Below are positions 18,789 through 28,006 of a DNA stretch of 64,000 bases, in pieces. Source of the stretch: Nitrospirota bacterium. Lineage in GTDB: Bacteria; Nitrospirota; Nitrospiria; Nitrospirales; UBA8639. The DNA lies in contig RFGF01000111.1 of the NCBI GenBank assembly GCA_003695915.1, forward strand, positions 1 through 64,000. The letters run 5' to 3'. The position numbers were made by a program, and so were the translations under genes. The notes beneath the pieces are model-generated. The model was given only the letters and a program-made list of their open reading frames with translations, did no database searches and was not told the origin of the DNA. Each line of letters starts with the position of its first letter. The first letter of the stretch is position 1.

Positions 18789-19816
18789 GATCCGGTCCTC
18801 CCTTCGGTGCGAGACCCTCGCAGCCGCTCGAGCGGAAGATAGGGCAGAACATTGGAGCCGGCTTCGGTGTCGAGGATGATGGTGTCGGTATTTTTCAACA
18901 CCTCCTCCATCGTTTCGATATAGATGCGCTTGCTGATGACGTCCTTGGCTTGTTGATATTCTTTGAGCAATTGATTGAACCGATGCGCTTCTCCTTCCGC
19001 CCGGGCGATACGAGCTTGGGCATAGCCTTCGGCCAAATTGATTTCCCGTGCCGCTTCTCCTTTGGCTTTGGGGATGAGATCGTTGCGATAGCCGTGTGCC
19101 TGATTGATGAGTTTTTCACGATCCTCCTTCGCGCTGGCGACATCTTTGAATGCGGCGGCGACGGCTTCCGGAGGATTGACATCTTGAAGCTGGACGGTCG
19201 CGATTTGCACGCCGGCTTCGTATTGATCGAGAATGCGTTGGAGAAGCTCTTGCGTATTCTGTTGAATCTCGGCTTTCCCAACGGTCAAGGCGTCGTCGAT
19301 TTTGCCTTTGCCGATGATTTCGCGCATCGAGGCTTCGGCGGCATTATGAATCGTTCGCTCGATATTGGCGACTTTATATAAGTAATTGCGCGGATCTTTA
19401 ATTTTATATTGCACGATGAATTCGACGGACAGGATATTCATGTCCCCCGTCAACATGAGTGCTTCGCGGGGAACCGGTCGGGTTCGGCCCCGTGGGTCGG
19501 TTCGAAATCCGATTTCCAGCCGGTGCAATTTTTGAACTTTTGGCGTGACGACAGATTCGATGAACGGAATTTTGAAGTGAGGACCTGGTTCGACGATCCG
19601 TACGATGTCGCCAAAGCGTTTCACCAACCCTTGTTCATCGGGAGCAACGATAAACACAGATTGCCACAGGGCCAGCACGGCCAAGACGACCCAAATGACC
19701 GATTTGAATCCACCGGTCGGGAGCCAGCGTTTTAATTGGTCTTGGGCTTTGCGCCACGCTTCATCGAGCGGATCGTTCCCGCGTTGCCCCCAGGGATCTC
19801 TCGGTTCCCATGCCAT
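18785..19816 (-). CDS. hflK: HflK, membrane protease modulator
   Basis: 343 residues: a Gly/Pro/Trp-rich cytosolic start (MAWEPRDPWGQRG), one membrane segment (~42-58), an SPFH domain with IVAPDEQGLVKRFGDIVRIVEPGPHFKIPF, then a helical region rich in charged residues ending TIILDTEAGSNVLPYLPLERL, a typical HflK C-terminus. AAGGAG lies before ATG 19816. It is first in the hflK-hflC unit, divergent from the pseudouridine synthase gene. No GYPVLY-type FtsH gene is in the window. Confidence 0.92.
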   Translation of the reverse strand: MAWEPRDPWGQRGNDPLDEAWRKAQDQLKRWLPTGGFKSVIWVVLAVLALWQSVFIVAPDEQGLVKRFGDIVRIVEPGPHFKIPFIESVVTPKVQKLHRLEIGFRTDPRGRTRPVPREALMLTGDMNILSVEFIVQYKIKDPRNYLYKVANIERTIHNAAEASMREIIGKGKIDDALTVGKAEIQQNTQELLQRILDQYEAGVQIATVQLQDVNPPEAVAAAFKDVASAKEDREKLINQAHGYRNDLIPKAKGEAAREINLAEGYAQARIARAEGEAHRFNQLLKEYQQAKDVISKRIYIETMEEVLKNTDTIILDTEAGSNVLPYLPLERLRGSRTEGRTGS

Positions 19817-20025
19817 AATTCTCTCCTTACTCGAATTGCTGCCGCTGAATGCATGCGGTGTCCATCAGTCAGCGGCTGAACACGTTAGCAGATTGCTGAC
19901 GGACGAGCAACAAAGGAGCCGGTCGATGGGTAAAGCGTCTGCCGAGGTGTTTGAGTGCTCGAGCTTGGCGCACCACGGCTGAGAGTGGGCCGCTCTACAC
20001 GGTTGGGCAAGGGGTTCGATAGAAT

Positions 20026-20688
20026 ATGCCGGTGAGTCATCCGCGTCAGTCACAGGCGACACCGACCAAGAAGAGACCTCCACGAGTCGTGGCCTTTCAC
20101 AAGCCCTACGGCGTGCTGTGTGCGTTTACGGATCGATTGGGACGATCGACTTTGGCGGATTTTATCGAGGTCCCGGACGTGTACCCGATGGGACGCTTGG
20201 ATTACGACAGCGAAGGGCTCGTGCTGTTGACGTCCGATGGCCGCTTGCAACAGCAGGTGACTCATCCTCGTTCGAAAGTATGGAAAGAGTATCTCGTTCA
20301 AGTCGAGCGAGTCCCTGATCCGGCTGCGCTGAGGCGTCTGCGACGAGGGGTGGTGATTCGGTCGCATCGAACGCGCCCTGCGGAGGTTCGGCTTTTGCGC
20401 GAAGAGCCAACGGTCTGGCCGCGTCCTGTTCCCATACGAGTCCGCAAGACCGTTCCTACAGCGTGGTTGCGGATTCATCTTCACGAAGGGAAAAACCGAC
20501 AAATACGACGGATGACCGCCGCGGTCGGGTATCCCACGCTCCGGCTCATCCGTATCGCCATAGGGCCGATTCGATTGGACCGTCTCCAACCGGGACAGTG
20601 GCGCGTCTTGCGCAGCGATGAAATTCGACGTCTTCGAGCGGCCTGCGCGCGGTCAATCGAGGTGGATTCCGGCCATACGGCATCGTGA
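20026..20688 (+). CDS. RluE/RsuA-family rRNA pseudouridine synthase
   Basis: 220 residues. VVAFHKPYGVLCAFTD is followed by the catalytic block GRLDYDSEGLVLLTSDG, with Asp59 as the expected nucleophile, and by GKNRQIRRMTAAVGYPTLRLIR. It lacks the N-terminal S4 domain of RsuA/RluB, and the short length matches RluE, which modifies 23S rRNA U2457 in E. coli. A start codon at 20026 leaves ~20 basic residues before the domain. Site specificity is inferred from family resemblance only. Confidence 0.85.
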   Translation: MPVSHPRQSQATPTKKRPPRVVAFHKPYGVLCAFTDRLGRSTLADFIEVPDVYPMGRLDYDSEGLVLLTSDGRLQQQVTHPRSKVWKEYLVQVERVPDPAALRRLRRGVVIRSHRTRPAEVRLLREEPTVWPRPVPIRVRKTVPTAWLRIHLHEGKNRQIRRMTAAVGYPTLRLIRIAIGPIRLDRLQPGQWRVLRSDEIRRLRAACARSIEVDSGHTAS

Positions 20689-20716
20689 TGTTACGTGCCT
20701 CTTTTCAATCGTTGCC

Positions 20717-20745
20717 TTGAACATTGGCAAAGGGATCAGTACAAT
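20717..20745 (+). promoter_or_regulatory. Sigma-70-type promoter for hppA
   Basis: TTGAAC at 20717-20722, exactly 17 bases, and TACAAT at 20740-20745. Predicted start near 20752, giving a leader of about 160 bases before the GTG start of hppA. This is one of the best-matching promoters in the window. Confidence 0.65.
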
Positions 20746-20792
20746 GGGCCGCTCTGTTGAACACTTCACTACGTACATGCTCTCTCGTAATT

Positions 20793-20809
20793 CATGATCT
20801 GTGATCATG
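20793..20809 (+). promoter_or_regulatory. Hairpin in the hppA leader
   Basis: CATGATC-TGT-GATCATG is a perfect 7-bp inverted repeat with a 3-base loop inside the predicted hppA 5' leader. A weaker repeat (AGACC/GGTCT) follows near 20840-20860. It could be an mRNA-stabilising structure or an operator, and no known riboswitch pattern was recognised. Confidence 0.35.
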
Positions 20810-20911
20810 CGTGTCTTGCGCTCTCGCGCTGAGGGCGTCGAGACCCTGCATACCAGGTCTTCCTGAATCAGCCGTGAGACGAATCTCTTGCCAAACAGGG
20901 AGGATCATGCT

Positions 20912-22963
20912 GTGAGCATCGATACCGTACTGCTGTTTTCCATTGTCTCGAGCGTGGCGGGCATTGCCTATGGTTTGTATCTGACTTTTTGGGTATTGAA
21001 ACGCGATGCTGGAAGCGAGACCATGCAACGAATCGCGCAGGCCATCCAAGAAGGAGCCAGTGCCTATCTCAATCGTCAGTATCGAACCGTGGGCATCGTG
21101 GCGATCGTGATTTTCGCCATTTTGTCCTTGGCCGGATTGTGGTCGGATAAATTCGGGCTGTTGACCGGATGCGGGTTCCTGCTCGGAGCGGTGGCCTCGG
21201 CGACGGCTGGATACGTAGGGATGATCATTGCCGTTCGGGCCAATGTTCGGACAGCCCAGGCGGCGGTCGAAGGGCTCAATCCAGCGCTCCAGGTCGCGTT
21301 TCGCGGTGGAGCCGTGACGGGGTTGTTGCTCATCAGCTTGGGGCTCCTGGCCCTGGCTTTGTTTTATGCCATCGCCAACTGGATCGCAGGGCCGGAGCAT
21401 GCCGTTCATGCGCTGATCAGTTTAGGGTTCGGGGGAAGTCTCATCTCGGTCTTTGCCAGGGTCGGCGGTGGAATATTTACCAAAGCCGCAGATGTGGGAG
21501 CCGACCTCGTTGGAAAAGTCGAGGCCGGCATACCCGAAGATGATCCGCGCAATCCTGCCGTCATTGCCGACAATGTCGGAGACAATGTTGGCGATTGCGC
21601 CGGCATGGCTGCCGACTTGTTCGAGACGTATGTCGTGACGATCGTCGCAGCCATGGTGTTGGCTCTGAGTCTCTTCCCGGGCGATGCCCAACCCGTCGTC
21701 TATCCACTGGTGTTGGGTGGGGTCACGATTTTTGCGACCATCCTCGGAACGTTTTTTGTCCGTGTGAGTCCAGGAGGAACCATCATGTCGGCCTTGTACA
21801 AGGGGTTGTTTGTCAGCGGGGGGATTGCCGCAGTGGCGTTCTTCCCTGTGACGATGGCCATGATGGATGGTGTCGCCGGAGTCTCGGGCGTCAGTTACTA
21901 TATCGCGGCCTTGCTGGGGCTGATTGTCACCATCGCCTTAGTTTTTATTACCGATTACTACACCTCGACTCATTATTCACCGGTCCAAGAAATCGCGAAG
22001 GCCAGTGAAACCGGTCATGCCACCAACATCATTGCCGGGTTGGCGGTGGGAATGCAGGCGACCGCTTGGCCCGTCGTTGTCATTGTGACCGCGATTTTGA
22101 CGAGCTTTGCCGTCTGCGGAGGCATGGATGGTGGTGGATTGTATGGTGTAGCGATTGCCGCTGTGTCCATGCTCTCCATGGCCGGGATCGTCGTGGCCAT
22201 CGATGCGTTCGGCCCGATTACCGACAATGCCGGCGGGATCGCAGAAATGTCCCACCTGGGGGCCAACATTCGGGAAATTACCGATGCCCTCGACGCAGTC
22301 GGCAACACGACCAAAGCCGTGACAAAGGGCTATGCCATTGGTTCGGCCGGATTGGCTGCCTTGGTGCTCTTTGCCGAGTACGGACGTGCCGCGAGCACGG
22401 AAGTCGTTCAACTAGCGTTCGACTTGAAAAATCCCGATGTCTTGGTCGGACTGTTCATCGGCGGGATGCTTCCGTTCATTTTCGGGGCATTGTGCATGAA
22501 GGCTGTCGGTCGGGCTGGTGGCTTGGTGGTCGAGGAAGTGCGCCGGCAGTTCCGTGAAATCAAAGGGATTATGGAAGGAACAGGCAAACCGGAATACGGG
22601 ACCTGTGTCGATATCGTCACCAAAGCCGCGCTCCAAAAAATGATGATTCCGGGCATGATCCCGGTTTTCGCTCCGATTATTGTCGGAATCGTGCTGGGCC
22701 CGGTGGCATTGGGTGGCGTGTTAGTCGGGAGCATCGTGACTGGCTTGTTTTTAGCGATTACCATGACCAGCGGCGGCGGAGCATGGGACAATGCGAAAAA
22801 ACTCATCGAAGAACAGGGCCAGAAAGGAACCGAAACCCACAAAGCGGCCGTGACCGGAGACACGGTCGGCGATCCGTTCAAAGATACGGCAGGACCGGCG
22901 ATCAATCCCATGATCAAGGTGATCAATATTGTCGCGCTCTTGATTATTCCGTTGTTGGTGTGA
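20912..22963 (+). CDS. hppA: Membrane-bound proton-translocating pyrophosphatase, K+-independent type
   Basis: 683 residues from GTG 20912, chosen for AGGGAGG about 10 bases upstream. It hydrolyses pyrophosphate and pumps protons across the membrane, recovering energy from biosynthesis. Substrate-site motifs include [35 protein letters not shown] and, near the end, [21 protein letters not shown]. About 15-16 membrane helices are apparent. At the subtype position the sequence reads GNTTKA with Lys468. Lysine here (GNTTKA rather than GNTTAA) is the established mark of K+-independent H+-pumping enzymes. It follows its own promoter and seems monocistronic. Confidence 0.95.
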   Translation: MSIDTVLLFSIVSSVAGIAYGLYLTFWVLKRDAGSETMQRIAQAIQEGASAYLNRQYRTVGIVAIVIFAILSLAGLWSDKFGLLTGCGFLLGAVASATAGYVGMIIAVRANVRTAQAAVEGLNPALQVAFRGGAVTGLLLISLGLLALALFYAIANWIAGPEHAVHALISLGFGGSLISVFARVGGGIFTKAADVGADLVGKVEAGIPEDDPRNPAVIADNVGDNVGDCAGMAADLFETYVVTIVAAMVLALSLFPGDAQPVVYPLVLGGVTIFATILGTFFVRVSPGGTIMSALYKGLFVSGGIAAVAFFPVTMAMMDGVAGVSGVSYYIAALLGLIVTIALVFITDYYTSTHYSPVQEIAKASETGHATNIIAGLAVGMQATAWPVVVIVTAILTSFAVCGGMDGGGLYGVAIAAVSMLSMAGIVVAIDAFGPITDNAGGIAEMSHLGANIREITDALDAVGNTTKAVTKGYAIGSAGLAALVLFAEYGRAASTEVVQLAFDLKNPDVLVGLFIGGMLPFIFGALCMKAVGRAGGLVVEEVRRQFREIKGIMEGTGKPEYGTCVDIVTKAALQKMMIPGMIPVFAPIIVGIVLGPVALGGVLVGSIVTGLFLAITMTSGGGAWDNAKKLIEEQGQKGTETHKAAVTGDTVGDPFKDTAGPAINPMIKVINIVALLIIPLLV

Positions 22964-23075
22964 GACCGATGAGATCGCTCATGTGAGAGAGGCCAGGCGA
23001 TGCGAGAAGCGGGCTTCGTCAAGAGCCGGGGTGTGGGATCTCGAAGAAGAGCAACCTGCGCGAAGTTCCGAGCGG

Positions 23076-23540
23076 TTACCGAGTTGCTCGATCGGGCACC
23101 CACTGTTTGGTTTTCCTGCGGGTGTGTGAGGTCTGCCGGCGGGGAGTATGCACGGTCTTGTATCGCCAACCGAGCGAGCGGAGCAATCGTGAAATATGAT
23201 CAGGATGGTAGCGAACACCGAATAATTGCCGAATGATTTTTCCCACGCTGGTGCACGTCCATCGGTCCGATGCAATGCGAAAGGTGCGCGGGTTCTGGCG
23301 CAGGACTTGAAGCAGCCGGCGACGTTGGATTGGGGTGAGGCGGGACGGTCGACCCGTATGAGGTTTGGCTTTGAGGGCTGTGAGTCCACCTGTGCGATAC
23401 GCGTCCATCCAGCGTTTCACGGAGGACGGTGCAGCACCGACCCGTCGCGCCACTTCACGAATTCCATACCCCTTTGCCAACAGTTTGGCCGCCCGTCGGC
23501 GCCGCGCTTCTAACTCGGCTGCACTGCCTTTTGGTCGCAT
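23076..23540 (-). pseudogene. Truncated IS630-family transposase (N-terminal DNA-binding part only)
   Basis: 154 codons beginning MRPKGSAAELEARRRRAAKLL. It holds the helix-turn-helix of IS630-type transposases (YGIREVARRVGAAPSSVKRWMDAY), the GLTALKAKPHTGRPSRLT linker, and a second winged-helix block (FGVRYHPDHISRLLRSLGWRY). Translation stops just where the DDE catalytic domain should begin. Only ~110 bases remain before the hppA stop, and no DDE motif appears there in any frame. Full-length relatives are about 340 residues. No clear terminal inverted repeats were found. It is a decayed insertion sequence. Confidence 0.75.
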
Positions 23541-23621
23541 AGCCTACTCTTTCGGTCAGCGAGGTCGGATTTCTTGAGTGCCGTGAGAGAAAGAGATGAA
23601 CGCGTAAACATCTCGGGATGG

Positions 23622-23637
23622 TACCGCGATCGCGGTA
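23622..23637. promoter_or_regulatory. Perfect 16-bp palindrome upstream of azoR, candidate operator
   Basis: TACCGCGATCGCGGTA is fully self-complementary and lies about 90 bases before the azoreductase start. A TetR- or MarR-like repressor could bind such a site. It could also be leftover IS sequence, because it lies just upstream of the decayed transposase. Confidence 0.4.
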
Positions 23638-23648
23638 GTCCATGTACC

Positions 23649-23672
23649 CTCGACGAACGGATGATCGTCGAG
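23649..23672. repeat. 8-bp inverted repeat upstream of azoR
   Basis: CTCGACGA, an 8-base loop, and TCGTCGAG, 11 bases after the 16-bp palindrome and about 55 bases before the azoR start. No T-run follows, so it is more likely an mRNA leader hairpin or second regulator site than a terminator. Confidence 0.4.
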
Positions 23673-23727
23673 AAGGTTGAGAGAGAAGAAGCCATGCCAG
23701 AATACCAAACACAAAGGAGGGAATCGA

Positions 23728-24357
23728 ATGGCGACTGTGTTATACATCGAATCATCACCGCGAAAGGCGCGCTCACATTCCATTGCGGTGGCCACCGCAT
23801 TTTTGGAGGCCTATCGTGCCTCCCATGAGGGAGACACGATCGAGAAGCTGGATCTCTGGAACACGGATCTCCCGGCGTTCGATGGCGCGATGCTGGAGGC
23901 CAAATACGCGATCATGCATGGTCAACCGCATACGCCGGAACAGGCTGATGCGTGGAGACGGGTCACGTCGATGTTTCAACAATTTCAGTCAGCGGATAAA
24001 TATGTCTTCAGTCTCCCGATGTGGAACTTCGGTATTCCGTATCGACTGAAACAATATATCGATATCATCACCCAACCGGGATTGGCGTTTAGTTTTTCAC
24101 CGAGTGAAGGGTACAAGGGCCTGGTAACGGGAAAACCGGCCGTGGTGATCTATGCCAGCGGAGGAATCTACAGCGAGGGATCGGGCGCCGAGTCGTTCGA
24201 TCTTCAGAAACCTTATATGAAATTGTGGCTCTCGTTTATCGGCTTTACGGACATTCATGCTCTTGTCGTTGAAGGAACCTTGCAGGGGCCGGACGTGGCT
24301 GCGAAGAACCAGGCACAAGCTATCGAACAGGCGAAACGGTTGGCCCAGGTGGTATAG
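23728..24357 (+). CDS. azoR: FMN-dependent NADH-azoreductase / quinone reductase
   Basis: 209 residues from ATG 23728, which has AAAGGAGGG 8 bases upstream; the frame stays open back to 23677 without a site. Flavodoxin-like fold: VLYIESSPRKARSHSIAV (FMN phosphate loop), FSLPMWNFGIPYRLKQYIDIITQPG (the signature PMWNFGIP region), and IYASGGIYSEG. AzoR-type enzymes reduce quinones and azo compounds with two electrons using NADH and protect against quinone stress. It is monocistronic, preceded by two palindromes that may be operators, and converges on the nicotinamidase gene. Confidence 0.9.
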   Translation: MATVLYIESSPRKARSHSIAVATAFLEAYRASHEGDTIEKLDLWNTDLPAFDGAMLEAKYAIMHGQPHTPEQADAWRRVTSMFQQFQSADKYVFSLPMWNFGIPYRLKQYIDIITQPGLAFSFSPSEGYKGLVTGKPAVVIYASGGIYSEGSGAESFDLQKPYMKLWLSFIGFTDIHALVVEGTLQGPDVAAKNQAQAIEQAKRLAQVV

Positions 24358-24370
24358 GTGACGTGCACGG

Positions 24371-24415
24371 CCATGGAAGAACAGAGACGCTTCTGCTATG
24401 CAGAAGGCCTCATGG
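24371..24415. terminator. Nested inverted repeat between convergent genes
   Basis: The core is CTTCTGC-TAT-GCAGAAG (24390-24406), a perfect 7-bp stem, enclosed by CCATG (24371-24375) and CATGG (24411-24415). It lies between the azoR stop and the nicotinamidase stop. Neither strand shows a strong T-run, so it is a candidate bidirectional transcript end of modest confidence. Confidence 0.4.
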
Positions 24416-24448
24416 AGACACTGTTGAGGCGGGCGGCGAGAAAAGGGA

Positions 24449-25099
24449 TTACGATTCGGAAGAAGGATCGATGCCCAAATCCTTGGCCGTAGCGAGCATG
24501 GCTCCGGCATCCGCCATTTCTTGCAAGGCTCGAGCGGAGTCATCAGGATGGATGTTGACGCCTTTTGTGGCATCTTGGAGCACAACGACGTCGAAACCCA
24601 ATTTGCGCGCATCGAGCACGGTGTGTTTCACACAGACATCCGTGGCCAATCCCAGGACGTAAAGCCTTCGGATCTGTAAATCTTCGAGGTGCTCGGCCAA
24701 GGAGGTGCCCTGAAATCCGGAATACGCGTCTCGATCGGGATCGGTCCCTTTTGAGATGACGATGGTGCCAGGAGGCATGATCAATTGCGGATGAAATTGT
24801 GCGCCGAGCGACCCCTGCACACAATGAGGGGGCCAAGGGCCGTTCCGTTCTTGAAATGAGCAGTGGTGGGGAGGATGCCAGTCGCGCGTGGCAAAAATCG
24901 GCAAGCCGTTGGCATGAAAAAAGCGGATATACGCATTGACGATGGGAATGATGGTGTCGGCTTGGGGAACGCCGAGTGCTCCGCCCGGGAAAAAGTCGTT
25001 TTGGAGATCGACTAGCAACAGCGCCGATTGCCGATCAGGTTGTGGCACATGTGAGCCTTCACGGGATGGCTGCTGGGAGGATGGCCGAGCGAGTTTCAT
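24449..25099 (-). CDS. Nicotinamidase / isochorismatase-family amidohydrolase (PncA-like)
   Basis: 216 residues, or 199 if the GTG at 25048 (which has AAGG upstream) is the start. The core reads ALLLVDLQNDFFPGGALGV (catalytic Asp), TRDWHPPHHCSF (metal ligands Asp and His), VISKGTD (catalytic Lys) and GLATDVCVKHTVLDA (nucleophilic Cys). This matches nicotinamidase, which converts nicotinamide to nicotinic acid in NAD salvage, better than isochorismatase. It starts six bases after the argB stop on the same strand, so it is probably the last gene of the cysQ-to-argB operon. Confidence 0.85.
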   Translation of the reverse strand: MKLARPSSQQPSREGSHVPQPDRQSALLLVDLQNDFFPGGALGVPQADTIIPIVNAYIRFFHANGLPIFATRDWHPPHHCSFQERNGPWPPHCVQGSLGAQFHPQLIMPPGTIVISKGTDPDRDAYSGFQGTSLAEHLEDLQIRRLYVLGLATDVCVKHTVLDARKLGFDVVVLQDATKGVNIHPDDSARALQEMADAGAMLATAKDLGIDPSSES

Positions 25100-25105
25100 G
25101 GATGT

Positions 25106-25999
25106 TTAGGAAACGATCTCTGTCCCGATGCCTTTGTCGGTAAAGATTTCCAATAAAATCGCATGAGGAACGCGCCCATCGATGATATGGGCCTTGTGGA
25201 CGCCCCCCTGCAGGGCGGTCAAACATGCATGAACTTTCGGAAGCATGCCTTCGCTGATCACATGCTTCCTCACCATCCGCTCCATATCTTTCCGGGAGAG
25301 TGTCGGGACATGATGCCCTTCCGCGTTGCGAATCCCCTTGACATCGCTCAATACCAGGAGTTTTTCGGCATGGATAGCCGCGGCGATGCAGCCTGCCACC
25401 AAGTCGGCATTGATATTGTGCGTCCGACCCTTGCGATCGACGCCGATCGGAGCGATGACTGGAATAAAGTGATCTTCCTGAAGCTTGAGCAAGAGGCTAG
25501 TGTCGATCTTATCCACTTCGCCCACGAGTCCGTATTCCTGTTCGTCCTTGGTGTCCGAGGTTCCGCTGAGTCCGTGCCAAAGCGCCTTGGAAGTGAATGG
25601 TTTGGTGAGAATCATGCCCCCATCCTTCCCCGTGAGGCCGACGGCTTTCGCTCCATGGTGGTTGAGAAGCGTGACAATTTCTTTGTTGATTTTCCCCCCG
25701 AGCACCATTTCCACGATGTCCATCGTGGCCTCATCGGTGACACGAACACCGTTCACAAATTTGGGCTGAATGCCGAGTTGGCCGAGCATGGTGTTGATTT
25801 GCGGGCCGCCGCCATGAACGATGACCGGGTTGAGACCGACGTATTTCAGGAGGACCACATCTTCGGCAAACCCGTTTTTGAGCTCGTCATGTATCATGGC
25901 TTTACCGCCATATTTAATCACCACGGTTTTGCCGGCAAAACTGCGGATGTATGGAAGGGCTTCGACGAGGATATCGGCTTTTTTGATCAGTTGGTCCAT
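25106..25999 (-). CDS. argB: Acetylglutamate kinase
   Basis: 297 residues. It phosphorylates N-acetylglutamate in arginine synthesis. VVIKYGGKAM (phosphate binding), NPVIVHGGGPQINTMLGQLG, and the nucleotide-binding IGVDRKGRTHNINADLVAGCIAA and LVLSDVKGIRNAEG are all canonical. The closing region RVPHAILLEIFTDKGIGTEI is typical. The N-terminal helix (DILVEALPYIRSFAGK) is of the hexameric, arginine-sensitive kind, which suggests feedback inhibition. It lies 60 bases after hslU. Confidence 0.95.
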   Translation of the reverse strand: MDQLIKKADILVEALPYIRSFAGKTVVIKYGGKAMIHDELKNGFAEDVVLLKYVGLNPVIVHGGGPQINTMLGQLGIQPKFVNGVRVTDEATMDIVEMVLGGKINKEIVTLLNHHGAKAVGLTGKDGGMILTKPFTSKALWHGLSGTSDTKDEQEYGLVGEVDKIDTSLLLKLQEDHFIPVIAPIGVDRKGRTHNINADLVAGCIAAAIHAEKLLVLSDVKGIRNAEGHHVPTLSRKDMERMVRKHVISEGMLPKVHACLTALQGGVHKAHIIDGRVPHAILLEIFTDKGIGTEIVS

Positions 26000-26059
26000 G
26001 AGGACTTGTCCTTCGACCGAAAAGATGGAACCGAGATGTGCTTCAAACGCGCTTCTAAC

Positions 26060-27466
26060 TTATAAAATGAACCGGCTGAGATCTTCGTCTTTGACGATGT
26101 CGCGCAATTGCTCTCGGACATAGGCGGCATCCACCACGACCTTTTTGTCCGCAAGATCCTGTGCTTCAAACGATACATCTTCCAAAAGGCGCTCGACAAT
26201 AGTGAACAGGCGCCGGGCACCGATATTTTCCGTCCGCTCATTCACTTGCAGGGCCGTGAGGGCAATCTCTTCGAGTCCATCCTGCGTAAACTCCAAATGG
26301 ATGCCTTCTGTCGCCAACAGGGCTTGATATTGCTTGACCAGAGCATTCTTCGGTTCGGTCAGAATGCGGATCAAATCGTCTTTGGACAAGGGTTCTAACT
26401 CGACGCGAATCGGAAAGCGCCCTTGCAATTCGGGAATCAGGTCGGATGGCTTCGCGACGTGGAACGCACCGGCGGCCACGAACAAGATATGATCGGTTCG
26501 GACAGGTCCGTACTTGGTGTTGACGGTGGATCCTTCGACAATCGGGAGCAAGTCGCGTTGGACGCCTTCACGGGATACGTCCGGTCCTCCCATGGTGCGT
26601 TCACGGACCGCGATTTTATCGATTTCGTCGAGGAAAACGATGCCAGCTTCTTCGGTGCGGGCAATGGCCTCTTTCGTCACCTCTTCCATGTCGATCAGTT
26701 TTTGCGCCTCCTCTTGCGCTAAAAATCGGAGCGCCTCGGGCACTTTCATGATTAGGTTTTTTTTCTTGCCCGGCATGAGGCCGCCCAACATTTCCCGCAA
26801 ATGGTGTTCCAATTCTTCCATGCCCCCAATGTTCGAGATAATCCCGACGGGCAGTCCGCGTTCTTTGACCTCCAATTCGACGGTGCGATCGTCCAATTTG
26901 CCTTCCCGCAACTTGAGACGCAATTTCTCGCGGGTGGCGTCGTGCACGCGAGTCGCCTCTTTTCGATCCTCATCTTCGTCGGAAGCGGCGAGTCCCGATG
27001 GTCGAATCGACGGAGAGGAAGGGAGCAAAAGATCCAACAACCGTTCTTCCGCTAATTCGTCGGCCTTCTGTTGGACTTTTTCCAAATATGCGGCTTTGAC
27101 CATGTTGACGGACAATTCCGTAAGATCGCGGATAATCGATTCCACGTCCCGGCCTACGTATCCCACTTCCGTGAACTTCGAAGCTTCGACTTTAATGAAC
27201 GGGGCATTGGCTAATTTGGCCAGGCGTCGCGAAATTTCCGTTTTCCCGACGCCGGTCGGGCCGATCATGATGATGTTCTTGGGCAAAATTTCTTCCCGGA
27301 GTTCGGGGCTCAATTGTTGGCGTCGCCAACGATTCCGCAACGCAATTGCGACCATGCGCTTGGCTTCCCGCTGGCCGATGACGTAGCGATCGAGTTCCTC
27401 GACGATTTGCCGAGGCGTCAAGGCATTGATATTGACCGACTCGGCAGGTTGGGGTGAATAGCTCAT
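26060..27466 (-). CDS. hslU: ATPase subunit of the HslVU protease
   Basis: 468 residues. [31 protein letters not shown] is the HslU N-terminus. Walker A is [15 protein letters not shown] (69-76) and Walker B is [11 protein letters not shown]. The I-domain insertion is acidic and variable ([16 protein letters not shown]). The C-terminus ends in EDLSRFIL, as needed for docking into HslV. It unfolds substrates and feeds them to HslV. It starts nine bases after hslV. Confidence 0.96.
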   Translation of the reverse strand: MSYSPQPAESVNINALTPRQIVEELDRYVIGQREAKRMVAIALRNRWRRQQLSPELREEILPKNIIMIGPTGVGKTEISRRLAKLANAPFIKVEASKFTEVGYVGRDVESIIRDLTELSVNMVKAAYLEKVQQKADELAEERLLDLLLPSSPSIRPSGLAASDEDEDRKEATRVHDATREKLRLKLREGKLDDRTVELEVKERGLPVGIISNIGGMEELEHHLREMLGGLMPGKKKNLIMKVPEALRFLAQEEAQKLIDMEEVTKEAIARTEEAGIVFLDEIDKIAVRERTMGGPDVSREGVQRDLLPIVEGSTVNTKYGPVRTDHILFVAAGAFHVAKPSDLIPELQGRFPIRVELEPLSKDDLIRILTEPKNALVKQYQALLATEGIHLEFTQDGLEEIALTALQVNERTENIGARRLFTIVERLLEDVSFEAQDLADKKVVVDAAYVREQLRDIVKDEDLSRFIL

Positions 27467-27475
27467 AGGATAGTC

Positions 27476-28006
27476 CTATAACTCCTCGATAACGATATGC
27501 TGGTTCGTGTAAATATCGATGCCGGCGGCAATATTCATGGCATGCTCCACGATGTCCCGCACGTTCAAGCTCGAATGACATAGTAGCGCACGGGCGGCTG
27601 CCAATGCATAGGGGCCGCCGGAACCAATGGCCATGATCCCGTCTTCCGGCTCGACTACGTCGCCGGTCCCAGAAATGATAAAGGAATGGTCACGATCAGC
27701 CACGGCCAGCAGCGCCTCTAAGCGCCGCAAGGCGCGATCGGTACGCCAATCTTTGGCGAGTTCGACGGCCGCCCGGGTGAGATTGCCCCGATATTCATCC
27801 AGCTTGGATTCGAATTTTTCGAACAGGGTGAAGGCGTCGGCTGTGGCACCGGCAAATCCTGCCAAGACAGTGTTCTGATACAGCCGTCGAAGCTTGCGGG
27901 CGTTGCGCTTCATGACGGTCGTTCCGACGGTGACTTGTCCATCGGAGCCCATCGCCACTGCCGGTCCCTTTCGCACGCACAAAATCGTGGTCGAATGGAT
28001 GATCAT
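27476..28006 (-). CDS. hslV: Peptidase subunit of the HslVU protease
   Basis: 176 residues: [26 protein letters not shown], then the conserved [34 protein letters not shown] and [15 protein letters not shown]. The catalytic N-terminal threonine should be Thr6, exposed by removal of MIIHS, similar to the short propeptide of firmicute ClpQ and unlike the single Met of E. coli HslV. The stop/start overlap with xerC (four bases) indicates coupling. Confidence 0.95.
   Translation of the reverse strand: MIIHSTTILCVRKGPAVAMGSDGQVTVGTTVMKRNARKLRRLYQNTVLAGFAGATADAFTLFEKFESKLDEYRGNLTRAAVELAKDWRTDRALRRLEALLAVADRDHSFIISGTGDVVEPEDGIMAIGSGGPYALAAARALLCHSSLNVRDIVEHAMNIAAGIDIYTNQHIVIEEL

Noticed and set aside
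26514-27386. Plus-strand open frame of 290 codons
   Set aside because: Ser/Arg-rich antisense of hslU with no conserved motif.
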